The translations under genes were made by a program, and so were the position numbers. The notes under the pieces are model-generated. The model saw only the letters and a program-made list of their open reading frames with translations, made no database searches and was not told the origin of the DNA. From Rheinheimera sp. UJ63 (lineage in GTDB: Bacteria > Pseudomonadota > Gammaproteobacteria > Enterobacterales > Alteromonadaceae), in contig NZ_JAKGTQ010000006.1 in the NCBI RefSeq assembly GCF_021568285.1, positions 1 through 64,000 on the forward strand: a stretch of 64,000 nucleotides of DNA, given 5' to 3'. Positions 54,854 through 63,800 of this stretch are shown here, one piece after another (the stretch's first letter is position 1; every line of letters begins with the position of its first letter).

Positions 54854-55083
54854 ATGGACACGCTTGATATGCACATGAATGGGATCAGGGTTGGTGAATA
54901 CCTGCGCGATAGACGGGGTGCGAATAGTTTCACTTACGATACTGATTGGCTGAGATCGCCAGGACGTCGAAGCTTATCGCTTCCCTTAACGCTTCGACCA
55001 GAAAGTTATATTGGGCCGCAAGTCTATAACTTTTTTGACAACTTACTGCCCGACTCTAGCGAAATTCGCGAGCATGACTGCAT
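54854..55083 (+). pseudogene. hipA: hipA 5' fragment
   Basis: Reads MDTLDMHMNGIRVGEYLRDR to FTYDTDWLRSPGRRSLSLPL and YNFFDNLLPDSSEIRE, the HipA N1 domain (N-G-x-x-V-G and N-L-L-P-D). Coding breaks at about 55080, exactly where the AbiEii gene ends on the other strand. The kinase domain is absent here; a later part resumes at 59045. Confidence 0.8.
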
Positions 55084-55998
55084 TTAAGCAAGACCCAAGA
55101 TGCGACTCAACCTATCATAGGCTTCCGCATGTTTAATGGCGGACATTTTCGATAAGTTATGCATTTTCCACCGAACGGCTGGCAATTGATCAATACCCTC
55201 AATACCCAGCAGGCTCCAGTCAGGTTGCAGTCTTTTGAACGACAGCAAAAACTGTCTCTCCTGCAGCGTCAACAAGGAATGGATGTTATCAACCAACTGA
55301 ACACGGGCACTTTCCAATTCGGCTCGCGAAACCTCTTGTTCAGACATTGTTTTAAACTCACCGTCGTAAAGCCCGGAAATGTCCTTAAAATTAGGACGAA
55401 GTAATTCAGCAATCGGACGAGGATGGCTAATCATGTATACCAGCAGGGCTTTGCGAAGCGGCTCATCTATACCCTCGTTATCCAGCAACTGTTTCACATC
55501 AAATAGATCTCGGGGATGTTGGCGATCCAGCGCCGCGCAAATTTTTCCCGCGTATAAGTCAGCAAAACTGACAACCGCCATCTCTGCGTAACCAAATTCA
55601 GCTTCGACAGCTTCGCTAACAGAATGGATCTTCGGCTCATAGACCGTACCACGCAGAACAGGTGACAACTCAATTTTAATCTGGATACCATTGCGCTCAA
55701 CCAACAAACGCAATGCATCTGCTTTTTCCTGAAAAGCACGTACAACTCGCACTGGGAGTGTGGTCTCAATGCTCGATGCCAAGGTATTCAAATTGGTTTT
55801 AATCGAGGTTAAGGCGTCATCCCTTTCCATCATGGGTAAGAACACCAAATCAATATCAACCGATAACCGTGGAAAATCACGGACAAATAAATTGATAGCG
55901 GTACCGCCTTTTAACGCAAAACAGTCATGCTTGGCGACATAAGGGATGATTTGCAATAAAAGCTGGACTTGTCGGTAATAAATGCTGTGCCTATCCAA
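55084..55998 (-). CDS. abiEii: AbiEii-family nucleotidyltransferase toxin (1)
   Basis: 304 residues. Nucleotidyltransferase signature ALKGGTAINLF (Gly31-Gly32-Thr33) and LSVDIDLVFL (Asp48, Asp50), plus the conserved KIELSPVLRG and AGKICAALDRQHPRDLFDV with the late R-D-x-x-D. It is the toxin of a type IV abortive-infection pair whose antitoxin gene is 4 bp upstream. It uses GTP and modifies a cell target such as tRNA. Intact. Confidence 0.9.
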   Translation of the reverse strand: MDRHSIYYRQVQLLLQIIPYVAKHDCFALKGGTAINLFVRDFPRLSVDIDLVFLPMMERDDALTSIKTNLNTLASSIETTLPVRVVRAFQEKADALRLLVERNGIQIKIELSPVLRGTVYEPKIHSVSEAVEAEFGYAEMAVVSFADLYAGKICAALDRQHPRDLFDVKQLLDNEGIDEPLRKALLVYMISHPRPIAELLRPNFKDISGLYDGEFKTMSEQEVSRAELESARVQLVDNIHSLLTLQERQFLLSFKRLQPDWSLLGIEGIDQLPAVRWKMHNLSKMSAIKHAEAYDRLSRILGLA

Positions 55999-56002
55999 AG
56001 TT

Positions 56003-56773
56003 TTACATCTCCTTAGGCACAGTTATCTGCCAAGTTGACTCGTACCTACCGCCTTTTGCAATCATGCGTTTGCCTGTACCTAGTGCATAATTCTCACTAC
56101 TAAGATGTTTCAGCCAAGCATGCTGGTGCCGGTGAGCAAGCCAAAAGAACAGTCGTTTTACTTTAACGTTTATACAACCCCTTAACAGCTTATCCAATTT
56201 ACGCGGCGACAAATTGTGCATCCCCTGCATCAGTTGATCGGCATGTTCAAAACTTATTACATCAGGAACCTGTAGTAATAACTCCAAAATGGCTTTTTCA
56301 GGACAAGAATAATAAAGAGCCGGTAAAGATGCTTGCCAGCTATGCTCTCTTATAAAATAGGTATCCGACATGACATTTTCAGCCCAAAGCCTGCGAGTAC
56401 CCTGCCATTCAAATTCAGCTGATACTGCAATTCTATTCAGCCACCTTGGTAGTGCTTTTGCACTACATAACGTAATACGAGGCGACGTTGAACCAGCCAA
56501 ATAATGCGCTACGCCTTCCAGCTCAAGCGCTGACAAAGCACCGACATGGACGGGGGTGTCTGTCATTCGCTGCAAGGATGCCACAACGCCCTGCCAACTG
56601 ACGATCCCTTCCCGCAAATAAACACCTGGAGTCAGCGGTGTTAAAGTACTACTGCGAACCGCATTATCCAGAAAATGTAGGTTTAAGCCCTGCGCTTCCA
56701 GCCAGGGTTTTGTTGCTAGCATTCCTACCGGCAATAATGCTTTCAGCTGCCTTCTCGCCTCTATATTTAGCAT
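56003..56773 (-). CDS. abiEi: AbiEi-family antitoxin (1)
   Basis: 256 residues. The N-terminal winged-helix part reads LKALLPVGMLATKPWLEAQG and LTPLTPGVYLREGIV. The AbiEi core follows with VHVGALSALELEGVAHYLAG, and the C-terminal part has EKAILELLLQVPDVISFEHA. It is a dual regulator: the C-terminal domain neutralises AbiEii and the winged helix represses the promoter through inverted repeats. Such a repeat is at 56802. Confidence 0.85.
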   Translation of the reverse strand: MLNIEARRQLKALLPVGMLATKPWLEAQGLNLHFLDNAVRSSTLTPLTPGVYLREGIVSWQGVVASLQRMTDTPVHVGALSALELEGVAHYLAGSTSPRITLCSAKALPRWLNRIAVSAEFEWQGTRRLWAENVMSDTYFIREHSWQASLPALYYSCPEKAILELLLQVPDVISFEHADQLMQGMHNLSPRKLDKLLRGCINVKVKRLFFWLAHRHQHAWLKHLSSENYALGTGKRMIAKGGRYESTWQITVPKEM

Positions 56774-56801
56774 TAGTCATCCAGAGTTTATAAATAAGAA
56801 G

Positions 56802-56826
56802 ATATACGGCAATTATCACCGTATAT
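56802..56826 (-). promoter_or_regulatory. AbiEi operator, module 1
   Basis: ATATACGG and CCGTATAT are exact inverted repeats with a 9-bp spacer, 29 bp upstream of the abiEi start. A TTGCTA/GATAAT pair with 17-bp spacing on the minus strand overlaps it. Fits the known AbiEi autorepression. Confidence 0.65.
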
Positions 56827-57410
56827 TAAAGCATTAGCAAACCTAAATAGTTGACGCAAGTTTACAAAATTGAAATTAACCGTCAATAATCAACGTATTT
56901 ATGAAATTTTATAAACTTTAAAAGATAATAAAGGTATAAGATTTCGAGTCTAAAACTTGCATGTAAAAGTATCCGGATTTTTACCTAATCAGCACTTCGA
57001 ACCTCTGACCTCTGCCTCCGGAGCGTAGATAATTTTAGGGCGCTAAAAGACATTTATTTATATATAATAAGGTTAAAGTGGCGACACACTTTGAAATCCA
57101 CTAAATATCACACCTTTTTAGCCCAAATAGTCACATTTTTGGTCACTTTGATTTTGAAAAAAAGTGACTTCTTCCAGGAAAACTCACGACAAAACTTTTT
57201 CAAATCAGAAAAAAACATGAGTTTTAGTGTCGAATTTTTTCGACACTTTTTGCACTAAGTTCATTCAAAAATAATCAGATAACTCATCTTTAGACGACCA
57301 AAAAATACGCTACAGTGTCAATTAAGTTTACATACGACACTGTGTATATTGGCGAAATTTTTCTGTTAGCTCTCAAAATCGGGTATGCGTATGCTCTATC
57401 ACAACGTCGT
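56827..57410. repeat. non-coding region with the 147-bp hip-type repeat
   Basis: 57100-57246 matches 59970-60117 almost base for base (AGCCCAAATAGTCACAT, AAAAGTGACTTC, AAACTCACGACAAAACTTTT) and ends with the hairpin GTGTCGAA-TTTT-TTCGACAC (57227-57246). From 57250 to 57410 there is another pair, CAGTGTCAATTAAG and CGACACTGTGTATATTGGCG, perhaps a regulatory site of a lost hip gene. No coding gene. Confidence 0.55.
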
Positions 57411-58334
57411 TCACAGTTTGAACTCAGGTTCAGGAGTTAAACTGCCGAAAAGCTGCGTATGTGACTCAGTCAACATTTTCTTCAAACTGCTCAACATAAA
57501 GGATTTAAATTTGTCTTGCCCTAAAGTTCGGTCATAGACGTTGGTTGGTAAAAAACGTTTCATCTCATTATTAAATGCTGCACTTGCGACAATCTCATCC
57601 AGTGAAGCAATCCGGCTTTCCAATAGTTGTTGGTAATCAGGAATTTTGTAGTCAGCCAGCTTTAAGCGAATGAGTTCAGGATTGAGCCGGGCGTTCTGCT
57701 GCTGTAGCCAGACCAAATCCCATAAATCGCGATGCCGAATGTAACGTTGAGTGGCTGGTAGAGAAATCAGCTTATCTGCCATCACTTCGTCCAGTGTTTC
57801 GGTAAACACCAGCGTGTCTTCGTAGCCATCAGGTAAGAAATCATAGTTATTGCGAAGAGGCAAAGCTTCTTTGGTGTAAGCTGGCACATTCGCCACTTCA
57901 AGCTTAATTTTTTGCTTCGGCATATTCTTCTGGCCTGGGGCTGTGGTGATGTTAATTTGCCATTTATCAATCCGCAGTTCGGCGTACTCTTTTTCTTGTT
58001 TCAGCGACGCAGGCTCTTTCACCGTGACTTCCAGGCCATAACGTTTGCCAATATAGTCTTCAATACAAGTTTTCATCTCAGCCAGCCTTTCCGATGAAAA
58101 ATCGACTCCACCGGCAAAATCTAGATCTTCGCTGAAGCGGTTGCCACCATGACAAAGCCTTAACGAGGTTCCGCCTTGAAACACCAACTCGTTCAGCAAA
58201 CCTGCTTGGTCAAGACAGTACAAAATATCGTAGTGCAGTAACTCTTTTTCAATCACGGGCCGCATGGTGGCAACTTCAGCCTGTTGCATTGCCATAGCCA
58301 CTAAGGCACTAAAATCTGCCGGATCAATCTTCAT
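57411..58334 (-). CDS. AbiEii-like nucleotidyltransferase toxin (2)
   Basis: 307 residues of the other large AbiEii subgroup. Motifs: FQGGTSLRLCHG (about 53-64), RFSEDLDFAGG (about 66-76) and DEVMADKLISLPATQRYIRH then RDLWDLVWL. It overlaps its antitoxin gene by 11 bp. Intact. The sequence is unrelated in detail to the first AbiEii, so the two modules arrived separately. Confidence 0.9.
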   Translation of the reverse strand: MKIDPADFSALVAMAMQQAEVATMRPVIEKELLHYDILYCLDQAGLLNELVFQGGTSLRLCHGGNRFSEDLDFAGGVDFSSERLAEMKTCIEDYIGKRYGLEVTVKEPASLKQEKEYAELRIDKWQINITTAPGQKNMPKQKIKLEVANVPAYTKEALPLRNNYDFLPDGYEDTLVFTETLDEVMADKLISLPATQRYIRHRDLWDLVWLQQQNARLNPELIRLKLADYKIPDYQQLLESRIASLDEIVASAAFNNEMKRFLPTNVYDRTLGQDKFKSFMLSSLKKMLTESHTQLFGSLTPEPEFKL

Positions 58335-58863
58335 TCAGCATTTCCTTCTGGACTAGGTGAGTATTGCGGCCAACCCGTTTTTGGTCTCGCCAGGCCGCTT
58401 GCTTTGTAGCCATCCGCAGTGGCCGGTTGATGGAGATGAAACTCTGAATAATTTCACTGACCGGCCGCTTGGTATGCGTGAATTCAATGGTGCCATAGTG
58501 AGTCTTGTATTCACCTTTGCGTCCTGTGGTCATCACGGTCAGCCTGTCCATTGGGATTTGCGAAATCACGCCATAACTGGAAAGCGCGGATTCCAGGCTG
58601 ACGTAATTATATTCACCACGCCGCAGGGTTTTGGCAATCAGCTCCAGAGTGTCTGGACCTTTTTTATGATGTGACAAAGCAAAGAGGTAGACGCCACGAG
58701 CCGCCCTCTCCAGAATGTTCTGTCGTACCAAACGCTCAACCCCGGCATGCAAGGTGCGTTTGCTATCTTCAGAAAAGATTTTTTCCAGATCGCGCTGGCT
58801 AAATACATAACGTCCTTGCTGGTCTAGCTCACTTAAACGCTGGATCGCGGTGGTTTGTTGCAT
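58324..58863 (-). CDS. AbiEi-like antitoxin (2)
   Basis: 179 residues. N-terminal winged helix: VFSQRDLEKIFSEDSKRTLH then AGVERLVRQNILERAARGVY. The C-terminal part has YNYVSLESALSSYGVISQIP and KTHYGTIEFTHTKR, as in the short AbiEi antitoxins. It has a strong predicted promoter 28 bp upstream with an inverted repeat beyond it. Confidence 0.85.
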   Translation of the reverse strand: MQQTTAIQRLSELDQQGRYVFSQRDLEKIFSEDSKRTLHAGVERLVRQNILERAARGVYLFALSHHKKGPDTLELIAKTLRRGEYNYVSLESALSSYGVISQIPMDRLTVMTTGRKGEYKTHYGTIEFTHTKRPVSEIIQSFISINRPLRMATKQAAWRDQKRVGRNTHLVQKEMLNED

Positions 58864-58897
58864 AGTTAATATCTGTACGTGAAATACACTTAACTAT

Positions 58898-58926
58898 AGT
58901 ATATGTGTACACTTGCTGACATTCAA
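58898..58926 (-). promoter_or_regulatory. promoter of AbiE module 2
   Basis: On the minus strand TTGAAT (58926-58921), 17-bp spacer, TATACT (58903-58898). The palindrome GTGTACAC lies in the spacer. The leader would be under 30 nt. Confidence 0.7.
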
Positions 58927-58928
58927 TT

Positions 58929-58980
58929 TTTTAAGTAGACAGTTATAACATATATTTTGCAGTTTACTGTCTACTTAAAA
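58929..58980. repeat. 15-bp perfect inverted repeat
   Basis: TTTTAAGTAGACAGT and ACTGTCTACTTAAAA with a 22-bp AT-rich spacer, starting 3 bp beyond the -35 of AbiE module 2. It is either the AbiEi operator or the boundary of the inserted AbiE segment: hipA sequence resumes about 65 bp to the right. Confidence 0.7.
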
Positions 58981-59044
58981 GTCAGTGAATTTCACGTGCT
59001 GTTTTGCGGTGATCTTTGCTTACTGAACTTAGCACCTTCTACAG

Positions 59045-59305
59045 GAACTGCTTGGTGCAGCAAATCCCAGACATGATAGAGAAACGTTCATGCGTAGCCA
59101 GATTTTATTCTGGCTGCTAGGTGCAACCGATGGTCACGCTAAAAACTTCTCCATTTTTCTTGAGCAGCAAGATCAGTACTGGCTAACCCCGCTATACGAT
59201 ATCTTGTCTGCATTTACTGCCATCTCTAAAAAGGTTTACATGAAAAAGACTTACGCTTGGCAATGTCATTTGTCAATTTTTATAAGAGAGTCTGGTTTTA
59301 TTTGA
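59045..59305 (+). pseudogene. hipA: hipA 3' kinase fragment
   Basis: Reads LQELLGAANPRHDRETFMRS then QILFWLLGATDGHAKNFSIF then WLTPLYDILSA, the HipA catalytic loop region (G-x-T-D-x-H-x-K-N-F-S with the catalytic Asp and P-L-Y-D). After DILSA the frame decays (FTAISKKVYMKKTYAWQ). It is the same gene family as the 54854 fragment, separated by two AbiE modules. Confidence 0.75.
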
Positions 59306-59392
59306 ACCCTCTTTGTTTTTAAGCAGGGCGGCGGTAAAGTCAGGGTAAAAATCGTTACCAGCCAGATATGTTACAGCTAGCCTGTTACTGGT

Positions 59393-59962
59393 TTAAAATT
59401 CATATTTCAAACTGAATCGAATATCTCGTCCAATATCTCTGCGATATTCACCCTGCCTTTCAATCGTTGAATGATTTGCGTAATATTTATCAGTCAAGTT
59501 ATTGATTGCTAAATAAAGAGTCAGTGGTGGATCTGAATACATTTGATATTTTGCACTAACATCATGAACGGTATATCCACCTCTTATTAGCTGTTCATTA
59601 TCAATTCCAGCTACAACGATTAAGAGATAGTCAACTGTTAGCCCGTCTATTATTTCTACTCCAGTGCTAAAGACAATTTTTTCACTATCGAATCCACCCA
59701 CTCGTCTTATTGCTAGTTGTTCATCTACACCTGCGACTAAACCACTGTCGTCATTTTCAGTATCTGTATCTATTAAAGAGTATGAGATTGAAACATAATA
59801 TTTGTTCAAAAAGTTTGAGCCGCTAACGGTGAACCCGTTAGAAGTAAACTCTTGGTCACTGTTATAAATATCTTGTAGGGTGCGACCTCCTTCACCACTC
59901 CCGCATATGCCAGTAGCAGCATTACAATTGAGATCTTTAGCTAAAATAATCTCTAAGTTCCT
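59393..59962 (-). pseudogene. TonB-dependent receptor 3' fragment
   Basis: Continuous frame from about 59962 with AKDLNCNAATGICGSGEGGR, then NFLNKYYVSISYSLIDTDTE, then YTVHDVSAKYQMYSDPPLTL, YLAINNLTDKYYANHST and IRFSLKYEF with the terminal Phe of outer-membrane barrels. These are the last beta strands of a TonB-dependent receptor. The first about 80 percent of the gene is missing, replaced by the hip-type repeat. The native stop codon is retained. Confidence 0.8.
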
Positions 59963-59969
59963 TTGTAAA

Positions 59970-60287
59970 CACTAAAAACCACACCTTTTTAGCCCAAATA
60001 GTCACATCTTTGGTCACTTTGCTTTTGAGAAAAAGTGACTTCCTCCAGAAAAACTCACGACAAAACTTTTTCAAACCAGGAAAAAATATGAGTTTCAGTG
60101 TCGAATTTTTTCGACACTTTCTAGATAATTTTAAGTGTTCGAACTGCTATACATACCCACTCTACTCCCGCCATAGACCACCACCAAGCTCAATTCCTTT
60201 TGTTACGCTATAGCGTATATTGAAAAAAATTACGGTAAGGCGTATATCTTTATAGCAAATTACATATAACAAGGTGGAGTGTGTTAT
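59970..60287 (+). repeat. hip leader repeat, composite copy
   Basis: 59970-60117 matches 57100-57246, and 60093-60287 matches 54405-54595, so this is the fullest copy and joins the two others at the shared GTGTCGAA hairpin (60098-60117). Confidence 0.65.
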
Positions 60288-60425
60288 ATGCGGATCACTC
60301 GTCCAGAACAACTTAGCATACTGGTAAAAGCATATCGCAAAGAGCACGATTTTACTCAAGCAGAGATAGCTCTGATGGTCGGCCTTCGTGTGGCAAAGAT
60401 TTCTGAATTTGAGACCAAAACCTGA
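60288..60425 (+). pseudogene. hipB: hipB copy 2, truncated
   Basis: 45 codons: MRITRPEQLSILVKAYRKEH then FTQAEIALMVGLRVAKISEF, ending ETKT and TGA. Relative to copy 1, an extra base before CCTGAATCCTGCAA shifts the frame and brings the stop. The helix-turn-helix is nearly complete, so DNA binding without toxin control could survive. The rest, and hipA, are replaced by the 140-bp IS21-like repeat. Confidence 0.75.
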
Positions 60426-60497
60426 ATCCTGCAATTTACCGATGCTCAGGATTAACCTGATCAAAAGTCAGAAAATCTTGAGGTTTTGCACAGCCTG

Positions 60498-60639
60498 CGC
60501 TCAAAGCAATCTTTGAAATTAATGAATGATTGCTGCAATCGATGGTCCTTGATGGTGAAAGTTATGGCCTATAGCAATTGCAACCCATGGTCCTTTTAAA
60601 GTGAAACATGTGGTAATCTAGTGTCATCATTTTACAATG
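60498..60639. repeat. 140-bp repeat, copy 2 (IS21-end-like)
   Basis: Second copy of 14864-15003, same orientation. Here it follows truncated hipB; there it follows a hipA fragment. Ends at TTTACAAT in both. Confidence 0.5.
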
Positions 60640-60645
60640 AGTAAA

Positions 60646-60674
60646 CACCCCGCTCTAAGGGGTGCTATTTTAAC
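60646..60674 (+). terminator. terminator-like hairpin
   Basis: CACCCC-GCTCTAA-GGGGTG followed by CTATTTT. Separates the hip debris from the third fusion-protease gene. The remaining gap 60426-60824 contains no gene. Confidence 0.6.
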
Positions 60675-60749
60675 CCCCCGTTATCAACCGCTTTTTTGCA
60701 AACATGTTTTCTAACTAAATTTTTCAAAAAAACCAATTTATTTGTTTGC

Positions 60750-60775
60750 CTATGCGTCAGTTGCATTCCTCATTA
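60750..60775 (+). promoter_or_regulatory. conserved upstream element of copy 3
   Basis: CTATGCGTCAGTTGCATTCC, 18 of 20 bases as at 45333, starting exactly 75 bp before the ATG; TAAGAT follows at the place of TATAAT in copy 2. Copy 1 has no such block at this distance. Confidence 0.6.
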
Positions 60776-60824
60776 ATAAGATACCCCTAAGCACTTACTA
60801 AACTATTTCTTCTTAGGGGCACAT

Positions 60825-63800
60825 ATGAACAATTACGACGCAAACTCCATTCTAGAATTCGATTTTGAACATAACGACTTAATTAATGAAGATGAACTGA
60901 ATTATGATTCCTTAGCCGAAGGCATCATGGCTGCAGCGCACGAATTACTGCCTTTGCTTGAATACGACGATGAATCAGACAGCTCATTTGAAGATGTAAA
61001 TTCGTCAGTCAATGATGACGCGATAGCTGAAGCGTTCTCTCAAGCCATCGCTTCTGAACGTAAACAAAGCAGTAATATTTCTAAGAAAAGAGTAAAAAAT
61101 AGTTCTAGCTATTCAACTCTTACAGAGGAACAACGTGCTGAGGTTTTTGAGCAAAGAAAAGCGTGCGCTAAATCAAACTCGTTGATTAATAGTCGTAAGC
61201 GTAATGCTTTTCCTGAGCCTATTAACAAGATGCTGTTATCAGATACAAATGATGAGGTTATGCTATTTATTGAACAGTTGACCTATATCGCAGTAAGTCA
61301 AAGCATGTCACTGGGTAATCTCAAACAGTTTAAGGCTGATACGTCAGAGTATAATGCTTTGAGATTTAATGAAACTATGATACTTGCTGCATTGTTTGGC
61401 GTTCCAACCGTTCTGCATAAAATTGCAACTAGAGCAGGTAAAGCCCCGCAAGAACTGCAATTTCCTGAATGCGTAATTGACTGCCGAAAAGTGCTACATG
61501 ATAAATATCAGCGCCGAACTTTCTCACCTGACCAAAAAAGCCCCAGCAATGATTGGTTTCATTTTGCTGTAGAGCTCAAGAACAGTTTAAATAGCTCAAA
61601 GAGTGCTTTTGAATTTTTACATTTCATCTTCAAATACACTGAAGATAGAAGTGGCGGTATTGTGTTTGATTACGCGAACCTTGCACTGCTGTTTCAAAAC
61701 AATCTGGATCTGGATTTTGAATCAGATGTCCTCTCAGAGTTAGGGCGGTTAAACCAAGAAAAACCATCGGTGTTTAAAAAACAGCGCAAAATTCAGCAAT
61801 TCAAAAAGCTCTGTGAGCAGAAGATTAAAGGACAAACGCATGCCATTTCAGCGGTTACGGAAATGGTAGCCAGTGCCTTTAACGCTAAAAAAACCGGTCC
61901 AAGAGGCATTGTGACTTTTATGGGAGCATCCGGTACAGGAAAAACGGCATTGGCCGAAACACTTGTTGATGCTTTAAATGAAGTGTACGGCGCTAGCTAT
62001 CGGAAACTACTACTTAATATGGAAATGTACAGTGATGATCGTTCATCAATGAAACTCTTTGGTACGGGGTCTCAATATGTTGATTCAGCATTGGGCGAAC
62101 TTACCACCGAAGTGCTGATCGCCCCCCGTACCGTTATTATCATTGATGAAATTGAAAAAGCGCATCGTACGGTTATCCAGTCATTACTCACCCTATTGGA
62201 AAAAGGTGAAATGACCGATCAAACCACCAACAAGGTCGTTGATTTTAGCCAATGTATTTTCGTGTTCACGACAAATCTCGGGCAAAAAGCCGCTAAACAA
62301 AGTCTGTCAAAAAATAAACCGCTCGATTTAAGTGCATTACTTGCTGAAAAACCGGGGAAAGTCGGTTTGTCATCTGAACTGATCAGCCGCTTATCACGTG
62401 GTAGTGTAGCGCTATTCAGAGAGCTAGAGATTAAAGACTTACTCAATATGGCAGAGCATGCAGCAAATATTGCGCGCGAAGATAAGACGCTTTGCTGGCC
62501 TGAAGACTTACCTGAGATGCTCGTTGAAACCTTGGGTGGGGACCTTGCACCAAGAACCATCCTAGCTCAAGCCTCGAAACTACAGGGCAAGATTGTAGAG
62601 TTTGTGTTATCAACAATCGAAGAAACCGCAAACGACCCACGTATCGAAGTTGAAATAGCAGAAGATATTGCGAACTTTCACTATGCTGTGGTGACTCAGG
62701 ATCGCCTGTTAACGCGGCTGCTTAAAAAGTACTTTCCAAATTGCAAAGTATTAACGGACGTATCGCAAATCCAGCAATTATCTAGCGAGCAAAATATCCA
62801 AGCGGTACTCATTGATCAACCGCAATGCTCGACCGAACTGGCTGCTGAACATAAAGGCAACTTACACTTTTACAGTTTTGGCTATCAACATCAGGGTGTT
62901 GACGAAGCAATAAAACCAACACAAATAGAACGGCACTTTAAGCTTGTTGATTTTACCGTTCCATCATTAACCGCATTTATTAAGCAGGTTGCTAAACGTT
63001 GTCGCCTATTAACCAGCGCTGAGCAACTACGTAAGCGTAAAATGATGGTTGAGTTTGATTATCAACTCACGCGCATTGATGATGGTTTCAAAGTCACCCT
63101 GCAACACCCTGTTTATGAGCAACGCTTTGATCCTAACGATTTTGAAGCACCCTACATGCAGGAACCTTGCATTCCCAAAATTAGCTTTCAAGATATTATT
63201 GGTCAAGATGAGCTAAAACAGAGTATGACATTCATTTTACAACGGCTACGTGGTGCAAATGACTTTGTACTGGATATGCCAAAAGGCTATCTTTTTGCAG
63301 GTTTACCTGGGACAGGTAAAAGTTATTTTGCAAAAGCCATTGCAGGCGAGTGTCAAGTACCCTTTATTCCGGTAAACGCAGCAGATTTGATGAATGGAGA
63401 TGTGGTTATCAACATTAATCACTTATTTGAGGTGGCTGCACGTTATGCGCCATGTATTGTCTTTCTTGACGAAATTGACGCCATCGCGTTGAGCCGTGAA
63501 CAAAACTCTATACATGGCCGTTTAGCGGTTAATACGCTGCTAACCCAGTTAGATGGCTTTAACAACAGTGATAATCCGGTTTTTGTGTTGGCCGCAACCA
63601 ACTTTGCACATAAGCTTGACCCCGCTGTGATGCGTCACGGACGTTTTGATAAAATGGTAACTATCCCATTACCCGATCTCGCCGCACGCACACGCTTTAT
63701 CGAACAATGCTGCAATAAATATAAGTTTCAATTAACAGATGCTGCCTTACTCAGTTTTGCCAAACGCGTTAGCGGTGCATCATATGGTTTTCTTGAAACA

